A stretch of 64,000 bases of DNA from Thiobacillus denitrificans (GCA_002403375.1 DHHQ01000026.1:118230-182229); one strand, 5' to 3'; shown: positions 1 to 11,370, numbered from the stretch's first letter. The notes: generated by a model not told the origin, from the letters alone. A program made the numbers and translations.

Positions 1-524
1 TCGGTGTCGGGGTTGAGGCTGGCGTAGTCGACCTCGCCGGTCTCGATCTCGCGCAGGATGCCGTCGAGCGACAGGTCGAAGCCGTAGAACTTGTCGATGC
101 ACTCGAGCAGCTGCGCCTCGCCGGCGAGCAGGGTGTCGATCTCGAGGTGGCCACCGAGCGAGGCCTTGAGCTGGTCGAGCGCGACGACGTTGAACATGTC
201 GGTGGTCGCCAGCGTCAGCACGTTGCGCGTGGCGTCGTGCGCGATCGGCAACAGGTGGTGGCGGCGGGCGAAATCCTCGGGCACCAGCGCCAGCGCCTCG
301 GGGTCGGCGACCACCTGCGCGAGGTCGATGCCCTGGCTGCCGAGCGCGTTGGCGAGCTGGTCGCGCAGCACCGCCTCGGTCATGAAGCCGAGCGCGACCA
401 GCTGGCGGCCGATCGGCAGGCCGGTGGCCTTCTGTTCCTTGAGCCCGATGCGCAGCTGGTCGAGGGTGATCAGCCCCTGCGCGACCAGGGTCTCGCCCAT
501 GCGGAATTTCTTGCGGCGCTCCAT
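1..524 (-). CDS. mshE: MshE/GspE-type pilus assembly ATPase, N-terminal part (runs off left edge)
   Basis: The protein begins MERRKKFRMGETLVAQGLI and about 174 residues are visible. This is the MshEN/GspE N-terminal domain: repeated short helical modules with the spacing of 'GETLVAQGLITLDQLRIGL', then 'IGRQLVALGF', then the 'LPIAHD..LTLATTD' strand region. In MshE-type ATPases this domain binds c-di-GMP and precedes the Walker ATPase core, which lies outside the window. The gene starts 9 bp after the stop of the TPR protein and is the last visible gene of the msh operon. It would power pilus extension at the inner membrane. PilB or GspE of a related system is the alternative; the mshM-L-N neighbours favour MshE. 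Confidence 0.75.
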   Translation of the reverse strand, partial: MERRKKFRMGETLVAQGLITLDQLRIGLKEQKATGLPIGRQLVALGFMTEAVLRDQLANALGSQGIDLAQVVADPEALALVPEDFARRHHLLPIAHDATRNVLTLATTDMFNVVALDQLKASLGGHLEIDTLLAGEAQLLECIDKFYGFDLSLDGILREIETGEVDYASLNPDT

Positions 525-533
525 GCGGCGTCC

Positions 534-1643
534 CTAGCGGGGCGGGGCCAGCTGCTGCAGGCGCGCTGCGGCCTGGGCGCGGTCGAAGCGGTGCACGCCG
601 TCGCTCGCCAGCGCCTTTTCGTAATAGGTTCGCGCGGCCGGGACCTGCTGCAGCTGGTCGAGCGCGACCGCCAGGTTGAAGGCGTAATCGGCGTTGTCGG
701 GGGCGCCGCGGTAGGCCTCGAAATAGGCGGCCTGGGCGTCGCCCCAGCGCCCCTGGCCGGCGTAGAGATTGCCGAGGGTCTGGTAGAGCTGCGGGCTGGG
801 GTCGCGCGCGATCAGCGTTTTCAGGCGACTTTCGGCGGCCGGGCCGTCGGTGCTGCCGACGAGGTCGAGCAGCGCGGCCTGCGCCGCGGCGTGATGCGGG
901 TCGATCTCGAGCACCTCGCGGTAGAAGCGCTGCGCATCGGCCTCGCGGTCCTCTACGCTGGCGATCGCCGCCAGCCCGAGCAGCGCGTCGACGCTGCGCC
1001 CGCGGGCGAGCGACCGGCCGTAGAGCTGCCGCGCCGTGTCGAGTTCGCCGCGCTGCCAGGCGGCGTAGGCCTCGCCGAGCAGCGTCGACTGCGGGTCGGG
1101 CTGGAACTGCGGCGCGGCCGGCGCCGGTGCAGCAGCGGCGGCTGCCGGGCGGGGCGCGGCACGAGCGGGCGCCGCCGCCTGCGGCGCGACTTCGGGGCGG
1201 GCGGCAGGCGGTGCGGCTGGCGCAGGCGCGGTTGCCGGCAATGCCGCAGGCACCGTCTCGACCGCGACCGGCGCGACGGGAGCAGGCGGCGGGACGGCCA
1301 CCGCACCGGCGCTGGCCGCCGGCGGGAGCGTGGCGGCAGGCGGCGGCTGCAGGGCGAAATAGAGATAGACGCCGTAGCCCAGCGCGATCAGCGCGGCCAC
1401 CCCGGCGGCGACGGGGACCAGCGACAGCCGGGGCCAGGTGAAACCGGCGCGGGGCTGGGGCTCGGGGCTGAGGCCGCTGCTGCCGAACAGCAGGCCGGGC
1501 GGCTCCACCCATTCGCGTTGCTGGACGGAAGCGGGCCCGGCGAGCGGCTCCAGCTCGAGGTCGCCGTCGGGCCGGTGGAGCGCGTCGGCCCGGTCCGCGT
1601 TTGCGGATTCGGCCTGCTTGAGGGCCTTGAGCAGCAGGCTCAT
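534..1643 (-). CDS. mshN: MshN-like TPR protein of the MSHA pilus system
   Basis: This 369-aa protein has a short cytoplasmic N-terminus starting MSLLLKALKQAE, as in MshN/GspB-like proteins. One membrane segment lies near residues 75-98, followed by an Ala/Pro-rich linker (about 99-175) and a periplasmic block of tetratricopeptide repeats (about 185-360, e.g. 'LYQTLGNLYAGQGRWGDAQAAYFEAY'). Its place between mshL and mshE supports an MshN role, probably scaffolding pilus assembly. Function is inferred from architecture and context; sequence conservation outside the TPRs is low. Confidence 0.7.
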   Translation of the reverse strand: MSLLLKALKQAESANADRADALHRPDGDLELEPLAGPASVQQREWVEPPGLLFGSSGLSPEPQPRAGFTWPRLSLVPVAAGVAALIALGYGVYLYFALQPPPAATLPPAASAGAVAVPPPAPVAPVAVETVPAALPATAPAPAAPPAARPEVAPQAAAPARAAPRPAAAAAAPAPAAPQFQPDPQSTLLGEAYAAWQRGELDTARQLYGRSLARGRSVDALLGLAAIASVEDREADAQRFYREVLEIDPHHAAAQAALLDLVGSTDGPAAESRLKTLIARDPSPQLYQTLGNLYAGQGRWGDAQAAYFEAYRGAPDNADYAFNLAVALDQLQQVPAARTYYEKALASDGVHRFDRAQAAARLQQLAPPR

Positions 1644-1668
1644 CGGGCGCTCCGTGCGCGGCGATCGA

Positions 1669-3432
1669 TCACGGTGTGCTCCGCGCGGCGCTCGGCAGCA
1701 GGCGCTGGAACTGGCGGAGTTCCTCGCTTTCCAGCGTCGGGTTGGACACGACGATGGGGCGCAGGAAGATCACCAGCTCGGTCTGGCTGTTGAGCCGCTC
1801 GTGCTGGCCGAACACCGCGCCGAAGCCGTCCGGCCGCGACAGCAGCGGCACGCCGTCGCGCGCCTTGTTGCTGTCGTCCTGGATCAGGCCGCCGAGGATG
1901 ACCGTCTGGCCGCTGCGCACCTGCAGCAGCGATTCCATCTCGCGCACCTGGATCACCGGCACCTGGTTGGGGATGTCGGCGGGGATGCTGGGATTGGGGT
2001 CGCGGACGAAGCCGACGTTGCGCGAGATCGTCGGCCGCACGGTCAGCGAGACCATGCCGTTTTCGTTGATCTGCGGCGTCATCGTCATCACGATGCCGAC
2101 CGGGACGGTCTGCGGCGTGGTGGTGAAGGTGGTCGTCGTGCCGACGTTCGCGGTGGTCGTGGTGTCGGCCTTGACGTTGAAGTACACCAGGTTGTCGACC
2201 ACTTTCAACAGCGCGGTCTGGTTGTTCAGCGCCATCAGCTTGGGGCTCGACAGCACCTTGGTGTCGCCGAACGACTCGAGCAGGTCGATCGCCGCGGTGA
2301 AACCGTTGCTGCCGGCGTTGGTGTAGGTGGCCTGGATGAACGGCGTCAGGGTGCCGGCGAGCGCGTTGGTGCCGCCGCCGAGGGTGTTGATGCTCCAGCC
2401 GGTCGCGCCCTGCAGTGCCTTCGACCAGTCGATCCCGGCGCGGTACTGGTCTTTCAGCGACACCTCGACGATGGTCGCCTCGATCAGCACCTGGCGCTGC
2501 GCCGACTGCATCACCCGGTCGAGGTACTGCTGCACCAGTTCCTGCTGCCTGGCGGTGCCGAGCACGGTGATGGTTCCGGCGACCGGGTTGACGGCGACGT
2601 CGTGCTTGCCGTCGCCCAGCGCCTGATCCGAGAAGGCGGCGGTGAACAGGCTGGCGGCACCGGTGCCTGCCTTGCTGGCCGCCTCGGCCTGCGAGACGCG
2701 CTCGGCGCGCGCCGCGCGTTCGGCGTCGAGCCGCGCGGCCCGTTCTTCGTTGCTCTGCGTGACGGCGCGGGTGCCGGCGAGGATGGTGCGGATGTTGTCG
2801 GCCAGCACGCTCCACAGGTCGTTGTTCGACTGGCTGGAAACCGTGGTCGTCGAGGAGTTGCCGGTCGTGGAGGTGGTCTGGCTGCTGCCGGCGGTGCCGA
2901 CGCCGCCGCCGGTGCTGGCGATCTGCGCCGCCACGCCGACGCTGGAGGCGGTATTGCGGGCGACGTTGACGTAGTTGACGGGGTAGGTCCGGACATAGGG
3001 TGCGTCGGGCATGATCGACACCGTGCGGCCGTTCATCTCGTAGCGCAGGCCGGCCTGCCGCGCGATGCGGTCGAGGATCGCCGGCAGCGGCTCCTGCACC
3101 GCGTTGAGCGAGACGTTCCCCGAGATGCCCGGATGCAGGTCGATGTTGTATTGGGTGTCGCGCGCGATGGAGAACAGCAGGTCCTTCACCGGAACGTCGT
3201 TGACGACCACGGTGTAGGTGGGGATGGGCGCGCTCGACTTGGGCGGGGCGAGCGTCGGCGCCGCCTTGACGGGCGCGGGTGGCGCGCTTGCCGGGACGGC
3301 CGGGGCGGCCGGCCGGGTGATGTGGCCGGGCGAGGTGTCGAACGCCTGCGGTGACGCGCAGCCACCGGCCAGCATGAGGCCGGAGAGGGCGAGGCGCATC
3401 GCGATCGAGCGTTTCAGCACAGCGTTCATCAT
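1669..3432 (-). CDS. mshL: MshL-type outer-membrane secretin (lipoprotein)
   Basis: This is a 587-aa protein. The start is the first ATG of a tandem ATGATG pair that overlaps the mshM stop, which suggests translational coupling. The N-terminus is a lipoprotein signal ending 'LMLAGGC' (Cys25). An AMIN/STN-like N-domain follows ('VVVNDVPVKDLLFSIARDTQYNIDL'), then a Ser/Thr/Gly-rich stretch near residues 160-190. The C-terminal secretin domain carries 'QVLIEATIVEVSL' and the closing 'VRSGQTVILGGLIQDD...VPLLSR' signature. It forms the outer-membrane channel for the pilus. The usual 'P-V-L-G-x-L-F' stretch reads 'RPDGFGAVFG', a small departure. Confidence 0.88.
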   Translation of the reverse strand: MMNAVLKRSIAMRLALSGLMLAGGCASPQAFDTSPGHITRPAAPAVPASAPPAPVKAAPTLAPPKSSAPIPTYTVVVNDVPVKDLLFSIARDTQYNIDLHPGISGNVSLNAVQEPLPAILDRIARQAGLRYEMNGRTVSIMPDAPYVRTYPVNYVNVARNTASSVGVAAQIASTGGGVGTAGSSQTTSTTGNSSTTTVSSQSNNDLWSVLADNIRTILAGTRAVTQSNEERAARLDAERAARAERVSQAEAASKAGTGAASLFTAAFSDQALGDGKHDVAVNPVAGTITVLGTARQQELVQQYLDRVMQSAQRQVLIEATIVEVSLKDQYRAGIDWSKALQGATGWSINTLGGGTNALAGTLTPFIQATYTNAGSNGFTAAIDLLESFGDTKVLSSPKLMALNNQTALLKVVDNLVYFNVKADTTTTANVGTTTTFTTTPQTVPVGIVMTMTPQINENGMVSLTVRPTISRNVGFVRDPNPSIPADIPNQVPVIQVREMESLLQVRSGQTVILGGLIQDDSNKARDGVPLLSRPDGFGAVFGQHERLNSQTELVIFLRPIVVSNPTLESEELRQFQRLLPSAARSTP

Positions 3433-4718
3433 TGTCCTGTCGGTAAGGCAACGGTGCGCAGCTTGCCGACCGTGCGCAGAAACGGTGCGTTGCCGGGCGC
3501 CGCGGGCAGCTTGCGCAATGCCGTCGACGCCGCGTGGCGGCTGGTGAATTCGCCAGCCAGGATGAGCCATGCCGGCTGCCCCTGGCTCAGGCCGTGAAAT
3601 ACCCGCACCGGTTGCGGCATGGCGGCGTTCAGGCTGCCCATTAATACGGCAGCCTCGGCGGCTTCTTTAGCCGAGCCGACCTGGATGATGAAGGTTCCGG
3701 GGGCGGCGGCGGCGAGCCAGTCGAGGGTTTGTGCGGCGAGTTCGGGCACGCTGGGGGCGGCGGGAGCCGGCGGCTCACCGACCTGCGCCGGCCTGGGCGG
3801 CGTGGCGGGCCGCGAAAGCGCGTGCCAGGCGACGAATGCCAGCAGGCCCAGACCGGCCGCGAGGCCGGCGGTCAGCCAGGCCCAGCGGTGTCTGCCGCGG
3901 CGGCTGGAGGGCGGGACGGGCATCTCGGCGTCGCCCGCCGCCGCGTCGAGATGGGCTGCGGTCAGGGTATGGGTCTGTCCGGCATACGCCGCGAGCAGCG
4001 TCTTGTCGGCCAGCACGTTGATCCGGCGCGACAGCCCGCCGGACAGCCGGGCGATGCCCGCGATCAGCGGCGGCGCGAACAGGTCGGGGCCGCGGTAGCC
4101 CGCGACCGCCAGCCGGGTGCGCAGGTAGTCGGCGATGTCGGTCTCCGTCAGCGGGGGCAGGCGCAGGCTCACGGTGATGCGGTCCTTCAGCTGGCGAATG
4201 CGCGGATCGGCCAGCAGGGTGTCGAGTTCGGGCTGGCCGAACAGCACGATCTGCAGCAGCTTGTCGCTGGCGGTCTCGAGATTGGTCAGCAGCCGCAGGA
4301 ACTCCAGGCTCTCGAGCGCGATGCCCTGCGCCTCCTCGACGAAAACGACCACCCGGCGGCCGGCCGCGTGGCGCGCCAGCAGGACGGTGTTGAGCTGCGC
4401 GAGCCTGGCCTGCCGGCCGTCGGCGGGCGTCTCGCCGAGATCGGCGAGGATCGCCGCCAGCATGTCGTCGGGCGCGAGCGTCGGGTTGCCCAGGTAGACG
4501 CTGTCGACGGCGTCCGGCAGCTGTGCCGCCAGCTTGCGGCACAGCATGGTCTTGCCGCTGCCGACCTCGCCGACCACCTTGACGATGCCCTCGCCCTGGC
4601 CAACGGCATACAGCAGCGCGGCGAGCAGGTCGCCGCGCTGCCCGCCGGCGTACCAGTAGTCGGTGTTTGGCGTGATGCGGAAGGGCGCTTCCTTCAGACC
4701 GAAAAAATCAAAATACAC
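3429..4718 (-). CDS. mshM: MshM/ExeA-like AAA ATPase with C-terminal SPOR-like domain
   Basis: This 429-aa protein starts with GTG and opens 'MYFDFFGLKEAPFRITPNTDYWY', the hallmark of ExeA/MshM ATPases. Walker A is GEVGSGKT (50-57) and Walker B is VVVFVEEA (123-130). A single membrane helix lies at about 279-300. A Pro-rich linker leads to a periplasmic SPOR-like module (about 343-420, 'GTFIIQVGSAKEAAEAAVLMGSL'). MshM normally ends after the ATPase and membrane region, so the added domain may bind denuded peptidoglycan glycans. ExeA uses a peptidoglycan-binding tail in an equivalent position. It is the first structural gene after the regulator; its stop overlaps the mshL start. Confidence 0.85.
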   Translation of the reverse strand: MYFDFFGLKEAPFRITPNTDYWYAGGQRGDLLAALLYAVGQGEGIVKVVGEVGSGKTMLCRKLAAQLPDAVDSVYLGNPTLAPDDMLAAILADLGETPADGRQARLAQLNTVLLARHAAGRRVVVFVEEAQGIALESLEFLRLLTNLETASDKLLQIVLFGQPELDTLLADPRIRQLKDRITVSLRLPPLTETDIADYLRTRLAVAGYRGPDLFAPPLIAGIARLSGGLSRRINVLADKTLLAAYAGQTHTLTAAHLDAAAGDAEMPVPPSSRRGRHRWAWLTAGLAAGLGLLAFVAWHALSRPATPPRPAQVGEPPAPAAPSVPELAAQTLDWLAAAAPGTFIIQVGSAKEAAEAAVLMGSLNAAMPQPVRVFHGLSQGQPAWLILAGEFTSRHAASTALRKLPAAPGNAPFLRTVGKLRTVALPTGQ

Positions 4719-4751
4719 GGAGGCCTGGGAGACGGATGGAGGGCGGCATGC

Positions 4752-6182
4752 CTAGTCGTTGCCGTAGGTCTGCATGCGGCTGTAAAGCGTGGTGCGGTTG
4801 ATGCCGAGGATCTTGGCCGCCTGCGACAGGTTGCCGTGCGTCATGTTGAGCGCCGCCTCGACGTAGGCCTTTTCCCACTGGCGCAGGTTGACGTCGAGAT
4901 CGAAATTGGCCTGGCCTTGCAGCTGCTTGCGCGCCAGTTCGATCAGCGCCTTGCCGTCGCGGGCGAGCGGGATTTCCTGCGGGTAGGCCTGGTCGGTGTC
5001 GAGCTCGGCTTCCAGCTGCTGCGCGTTGACCGCGAGGCCGGGGTACTTGGTCGTCAGGCGGATCGCGATGTTGCGCAGCTCGCGCACGTTGCCGGGAAAG
5101 TGGTAGTCCTCCCACATCTGCTGTGCGCGTGCGTCGAGCGAGAACGGCTGGCTATTGGCCTCGCGCGCGTAGAAATCGCGGAAGTGGTCGAGCAGGGTGA
5201 GCTTGTCCTCGCCCATCTCCCTGAGCGGCGGCACCGCGATGGAGAACACCGACAGCCGGTGGTAGAGGTCGGCGCGGAAGCGGCCGGCCTTGATCTCGGC
5301 GCGCAGGTCGCGGTTGGTGGCGGTCACCACGCGCGCGTTGGAGAAGCGCGGCTGGGTCTCGCCGACGCGCTGGTATTCGCCGTTCTCCAGCACGCGCAGC
5401 AGCTTGGCCTGCAGTTCCAGCGGCAGCTCGCCGATTTCGTCGAGGAACAGGGTGCCGTTTTCGGCTTCCTCGAAATAGCCGGCGCGCGCGTTGGTGGCGC
5501 CGGTGAAGGCGCCTTTCGCGTAGCCGAACAGTGTCGGCTCGACCAGCGTCGGCGAAATCGCCGCGCAGTTGAGCGCGAGATACGGCTTGTTCGAGCGCGG
5601 CGACAGCTGGTGCAGGCTGGAGGCGACGCGCTCCTTGCCGCTGCCGGATTCGCCTTCGATCAGCACCGGGAAGGGCGCGGCGGCGTATTGCTGGATCTGC
5701 TGGCGCAGCTTGTCGATCGCCGGGCTGTTGCCGACGATGCCGGAGTCCTTGGCGGGCGCGGGCGCCTTGTCGGCGGTGCGTTCCGCGTTCTGCACCAGCA
5801 GGGCGTTGAACAGCAGCGACTTGAGCCGCTCGGGCTCGCACGGCTTGGCGACGAAGTCGATCGCGCCGAGCGCGCGGGCGTGGCGCGCGTTTGCTTCGTC
5901 GCTCTGGCCGGACAGCACCAGGATCTTGATGCTGGGAGAGACGCCGAGAAGATCGGCGATCAGGGCGAAGCCCTCGTCGGGCTTGTGCGGCTGCGGCGGC
6001 AGACCGAGGTCGACCAGCGCGAGCTGCGGCGGCTCGTCGAGCTGCATCAGCAGGCTCTTGACCTGGGCGCGCGATTCGGCGGCCGAAATGTCGAAGTCCT
6101 TGCTGAGGACGTAGGTTAGCGTGTCGGAAATCAGCGGGTCGTCGTCGACGATCAGCAGACTGGGTTTTTCGGTTTGGGCCAC
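4752..6182 (-). CDS. sigma-54-dependent response regulator (receiver-AAA-Fis HTH)
   Basis: This 476-aa protein has an N-terminal receiver with acidic pocket D13-D15, phospho-acceptor D58 and K113. The sigma-54 AAA+ domain carries Walker A GESGSGKE (177-184), GAFTGA (224-229, the sigma-54 contact loop) and Walker B GTLFLDE (243-249). A Fis-type helix-turn-helix ends the protein ('NLSQAAKILGINRTTLYSRM'). The receiver has the long 'DLGLPPQPHKPDEGF' loop seen in PrsR-like regulators. A clear ribosome site (GGAGG) precedes the ATG. It lies directly upstream of and co-directional with mshM-L-N-E and probably controls pilus genes. No cognate kinase is in the window. Confidence 0.85.
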   Translation of the reverse strand: MAQTEKPSLLIVDDDPLISDTLTYVLSKDFDISAAESRAQVKSLLMQLDEPPQLALVDLGLPPQPHKPDEGFALIADLLGVSPSIKILVLSGQSDEANARHARALGAIDFVAKPCEPERLKSLLFNALLVQNAERTADKAPAPAKDSGIVGNSPAIDKLRQQIQQYAAAPFPVLIEGESGSGKERVASSLHQLSPRSNKPYLALNCAAISPTLVEPTLFGYAKGAFTGATNARAGYFEEAENGTLFLDEIGELPLELQAKLLRVLENGEYQRVGETQPRFSNARVVTATNRDLRAEIKAGRFRADLYHRLSVFSIAVPPLREMGEDKLTLLDHFRDFYAREANSQPFSLDARAQQMWEDYHFPGNVRELRNIAIRLTTKYPGLAVNAQQLEAELDTDQAYPQEIPLARDGKALIELARKQLQGQANFDLDVNLRQWEKAYVEAALNMTHGNLSQAAKILGINRTTLYSRMQTYGND

Positions 6183-6256
6183 AAGTCCTCCAGATCCAAT
6201 GGTGCCGCGCCCGCGCCTGCGCCTCGTGTGCTTGTTGTTATGCGCATGACGGGGGT

Positions 6257-6272
6257 TTCAAGGATTGTGCCA
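6257..6272 (-). promoter_or_regulatory. candidate sigma-54 (-24/-12) promoter
   Basis: On the minus strand the sequence reads TGGCACAATCCTTGAA. It matches the sigma-54 consensus TGGCACN5TTGCW at all but the C of the -12 GC element. The predicted start is about 60-65 nt upstream of the response-regulator ATG. Because the regulator is itself a sigma-54 activator, the pattern suggests autoregulation of the whole msh operon. This is an inference from one site, with the -12 element imperfect. Confidence 0.5.
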
Positions 6273-6316
6273 GAGAGCCGCTGAAAGTGAAACTGCAGCC
6301 CCGGCGGCGCCATCGG

Positions 6317-8008
6317 TCAGTCGGCGACGGGCTCGGCCGCGACGCGGAGCCAGCCCTCGCTGCGCTCGAGCGGGTGTCCGAGCGCGATCGCGCTGCGGCC
6401 GGGAACGCCGTGCAGCTCGAAGACCTTGCCGGGCGTGTAGTGGACCGGATCGATCATCACGCTGTCGGCCACGCCGTCGCCGGCGAGCCAGATGCAGGCG
6501 CGCGGCTGGCTCGCGCCGCTGTTGTCATACCCGTTCACGGTGTAGCCGGGCTGGCTGGTGTCGTGCAGCATGGCGAGCAGGGGGGGCGCGGCGAGTGTTT
6601 CGATGCCGACCGAACAGGCGTTTGCGGCGGGACGCGCCAGGCGGCGGACGATGCCGATCTTCCATTCGTCGCCATGATGCGGCCTGAGGGCGATCAGTGC
6701 GCCCACCCGCAGCCAGTCCCTGTCGACCGAATCGACGATGGCGCCGTAGCCGAATTCGCTTTCGTCGTGCATCACCCAGCGCTCGCCGGCGGTGTCGGCG
6801 TGCTCCGCCTGCCGGGCGTGGGCGGCCCGCTCGCGCGTGCGTTCGGTGACGAAGCCGTAGACCAGCACGTCCTCGGCTTCCGCGAAGCTGAGCCCGGTCT
6901 CGTAGGTCGATTCGCCGTCGCGTGCCCCGGCGGTCTTGAGCTGACCGACGATCGCGCCGAGGCCGTGCACCACGTCGACCAGGCGCTTGGTCGATTCGCG
7001 CGCGGCGCGCCGCTGCTCGCGACGCTCCAGCGGCGACCACTGCTGCTGCAGGTGTTCGACGAGTTCGAGGGCCTCGGCCGGGCGGACCGCGTCGCCCAGC
7101 CCGAGCTGCGCGGGAAGGCCGCCTTCCCGCAGGGCGGCGTGCAGCGCGTGCAGCCTGTCCACCAGCGTCTCGGTCGCCCAGGCGCGCAGCGGCCTGCCGG
7201 CGGCCGGGTTGCGGACGCGGCGCGGGCCGTGGTCGGCCGACAGGTCGACCGAGAAGGTGTGGCGCCCGGGAACGAGCGCGTGATCGAGTTCGAGCATGGC
7301 GTGCCAGCCGCGCAGCCAACGGTCGATCAGGTCGAGTTGCCGGGGGTAGAGCGTGCCCGCGTCGGCAAGGCTCAGCATCAGGATGTGCAGGTAGGCGCTC
7401 TCGCAGCTGCAATCGGCGTCCTCGCCTTCGTAGGCGCGCTGGGGGAGGCGATGGAGGTCGAGACCTTCGGCGGCCCGGTACAGGTTGTGCAGGCGCTGCC
7501 ACAGCTTGTCGCCCGCGGGGAGATAGCGGATCGCTCGCCACTTCAGCAGCTGGCCGAAGCTGCGGATCGCGCGCAGGGCGATCAGCGGAAACAGATCCTG
7601 CGGTTGCCCGTTGCCGGCGTCGCGTGCGAGCTGCAGGACGGCGGTGTGGTAGCCGCGCGCCACCTCCCAGTAGAGGCCGTACACGGCATGCCAGAGCCGG
7701 TCTTCGTGCGCCCGCGCCATGCGCGGGTTGCGCAGGTACTGCTGCACCAGCGTGTCCTGCAGGTCGCGCGATTTCTCGTCCAGCAGCCTCAGCACGGCCA
7801 GACGATCTTTCGTGGGCGTCGTCGAGTTTTCGTTGAAGCGCCTGAGTTCGCCGAGGATGGCCTGCTGGCACTTGAAGGCGTCGCCGACCGGCAGGCCGTC
7901 GAGCCAGCGCGCGGCGGCCTTGGGGCCGGTCAGCGGGTCGGTGTCCTGCCTGCCGAAGGGGGTGAGGCGGGTGAGTCCGGTTACGAATTTGTCGGCCAGT
8001 GAAAGCAT
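6317..8008 (-). CDS. uncharacterised conserved protein, 563 aa
   Basis: The ATG start at 8008 is chosen (MLSLADKFVTGLTRLTPFG); a TTG 13 codons upstream is possible and neither has a strong ribosome site. The protein has no signal peptide or clear membrane segment. The first two thirds look all-helical ('CQQAILGELRRFNENSTTPTKDRLAVLRLLDE'), with an Arg/Glu-rich helix near residues 330-350. The last third has several beta-rich stretches ('LRVGALIALRPHHGDEWKIGIVRRL', 'GKVFELHG'). Those stretches somewhat recall small beta-barrel signalling domains such as PilZ, but no diagnostic PilZ motif is visible, so no function is assigned. It lies 55 bp downstream of alaS on the same strand. Confidence 0.6.
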   Translation of the reverse strand: MLSLADKFVTGLTRLTPFGRQDTDPLTGPKAAARWLDGLPVGDAFKCQQAILGELRRFNENSTTPTKDRLAVLRLLDEKSRDLQDTLVQQYLRNPRMARAHEDRLWHAVYGLYWEVARGYHTAVLQLARDAGNGQPQDLFPLIALRAIRSFGQLLKWRAIRYLPAGDKLWQRLHNLYRAAEGLDLHRLPQRAYEGEDADCSCESAYLHILMLSLADAGTLYPRQLDLIDRWLRGWHAMLELDHALVPGRHTFSVDLSADHGPRRVRNPAAGRPLRAWATETLVDRLHALHAALREGGLPAQLGLGDAVRPAEALELVEHLQQQWSPLERREQRRAARESTKRLVDVVHGLGAIVGQLKTAGARDGESTYETGLSFAEAEDVLVYGFVTERTRERAAHARQAEHADTAGERWVMHDESEFGYGAIVDSVDRDWLRVGALIALRPHHGDEWKIGIVRRLARPAANACSVGIETLAAPPLLAMLHDTSQPGYTVNGYDNSGASQPRACIWLAGDGVADSVMIDPVHYTPGKVFELHGVPGRSAIALGHPLERSEGWLRVAAEPVAD

Positions 8009-8063
8009 CGGGTAGGGAAACGGAAATTGCCGAGGCCGATGCAGCAAGTTCCGTTCCCGGCCG

Positions 8064-10682
<2,619 letters not shown>

Positions 10683-10724
10683 GGTGTTGTCGGGGTGTCG
10701 TGCGTGAACGTCGGACAATGGGGC

Positions 10725-10730
10725 ATTGTA
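10725..10730 (-). promoter_or_regulatory. candidate -10 box of alaS
   Basis: The minus strand carries TACAAT about 43 bp upstream of the alaS ATG, in the 88-bp gap between alaS and the divergent DUF1415 gene. The corresponding -35 is weak, so this is only a candidate. Confidence 0.35.
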
Positions 10731-10770
10731 TCCGCTAAAGTACCGCCATTGCAGGCGGAAAGGGCGCAGG

Positions 10771-11319
10771 ATGAACGAACAGGAAGTGATCGCGGCGACA
10801 CGGGAATGGATCGAGAAGGCGGTGATCGGGCTCAACCTGTGCCCGTTCGCCAAGGCGGTCTACGTGAAGGAGCAGGTGCGCTACGTCGTGAGCACGGCGC
10901 CGCACCTCGACGGCCTGCTCGAGGACCTCGACCGCGAACTCGACTTCCTCGCCGCCGCCGACCCCGCCGAGATCGACACCACGCTCCTGATCCACCCGAC
11001 GCTGCTCGCGGACTTCCTCGACTTCAACGATTTCATGCAGCTCGCGGAGGCGGCGGTCGGCGAGCACGGGCTGGAAGGGGTGATCCAGATCGCCAGCTTC
11101 CACCCGCGCTTCCAGTTCGAGGGCACGGCGCCCGACGACATCGGCAACTACACCAACCGGGCGCCGTTCCCCATCCTGCATCTGCTGCGCGAGGCGAGCA
11201 TCGAACGCGCGGTGGCGGCGTTTCCCGAGGCGGAGTCGATCTACCAGCGCAACATCGAGACGCTCGAGAAGCTGGGACACGCGGGGTGGGATTCCCTGTG
11301 GGAGAAACCGCGGGACTAG
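10771..11319 (+). CDS. DUF1415 family protein
   Basis: This 182-aa cytoplasmic protein begins MNEQEVIAATREWIEKAVIGLNLCPFAKAVY. It contains the family's conserved 'GLNLCPFAK' and 'IQIASFHPRFQFEGT..DDIGNYTNRAP..ILHLLREASIERA' blocks. The conserved Cys and His residues suggest catalysis or metal binding, but no function is established. The ATG follows GCAGG and is preferred to an upstream in-frame ATG 15 codons earlier. It is divergent from alaS and convergent with soxB across a strong hairpin. Confidence 0.85.
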   Translation: MNEQEVIAATREWIEKAVIGLNLCPFAKAVYVKEQVRYVVSTAPHLDGLLEDLDRELDFLAAADPAEIDTTLLIHPTLLADFLDFNDFMQLAEAAVGEHGLEGVIQIASFHPRFQFEGTAPDDIGNYTNRAPFPILHLLREASIERAVAAFPEAESIYQRNIETLEKLGHAGWDSLWEKPRD

Positions 11320-11323
11320 CGGG

Positions 11324-11357
11324 CGACAAAAAAGGGGCAGACGCCCCTTTTTTGTCG
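11324..11357. terminator. bidirectional intrinsic terminator
   Basis: A perfect 15-bp stem (CGACAAAAAAGGGGC paired with GCCCCTTTTTTGTCG) has a 4-nt AGAC loop. The A and T tracts on both arms serve both the DUF1415 gene and soxB, which converge here. Confidence 0.9.
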
Positions 11358-11370
11358 GTGCAGGCAAGAC

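Noticed and set aside
147..1793. Long plus-strand open frames opposite the msh genes (and similar mirror frames throughout the window)
   Set aside because: They are opposite real genes, have Arg/Ala/Gly-rich composition from GC-rich codons read on the wrong strand, and show no family motifs.
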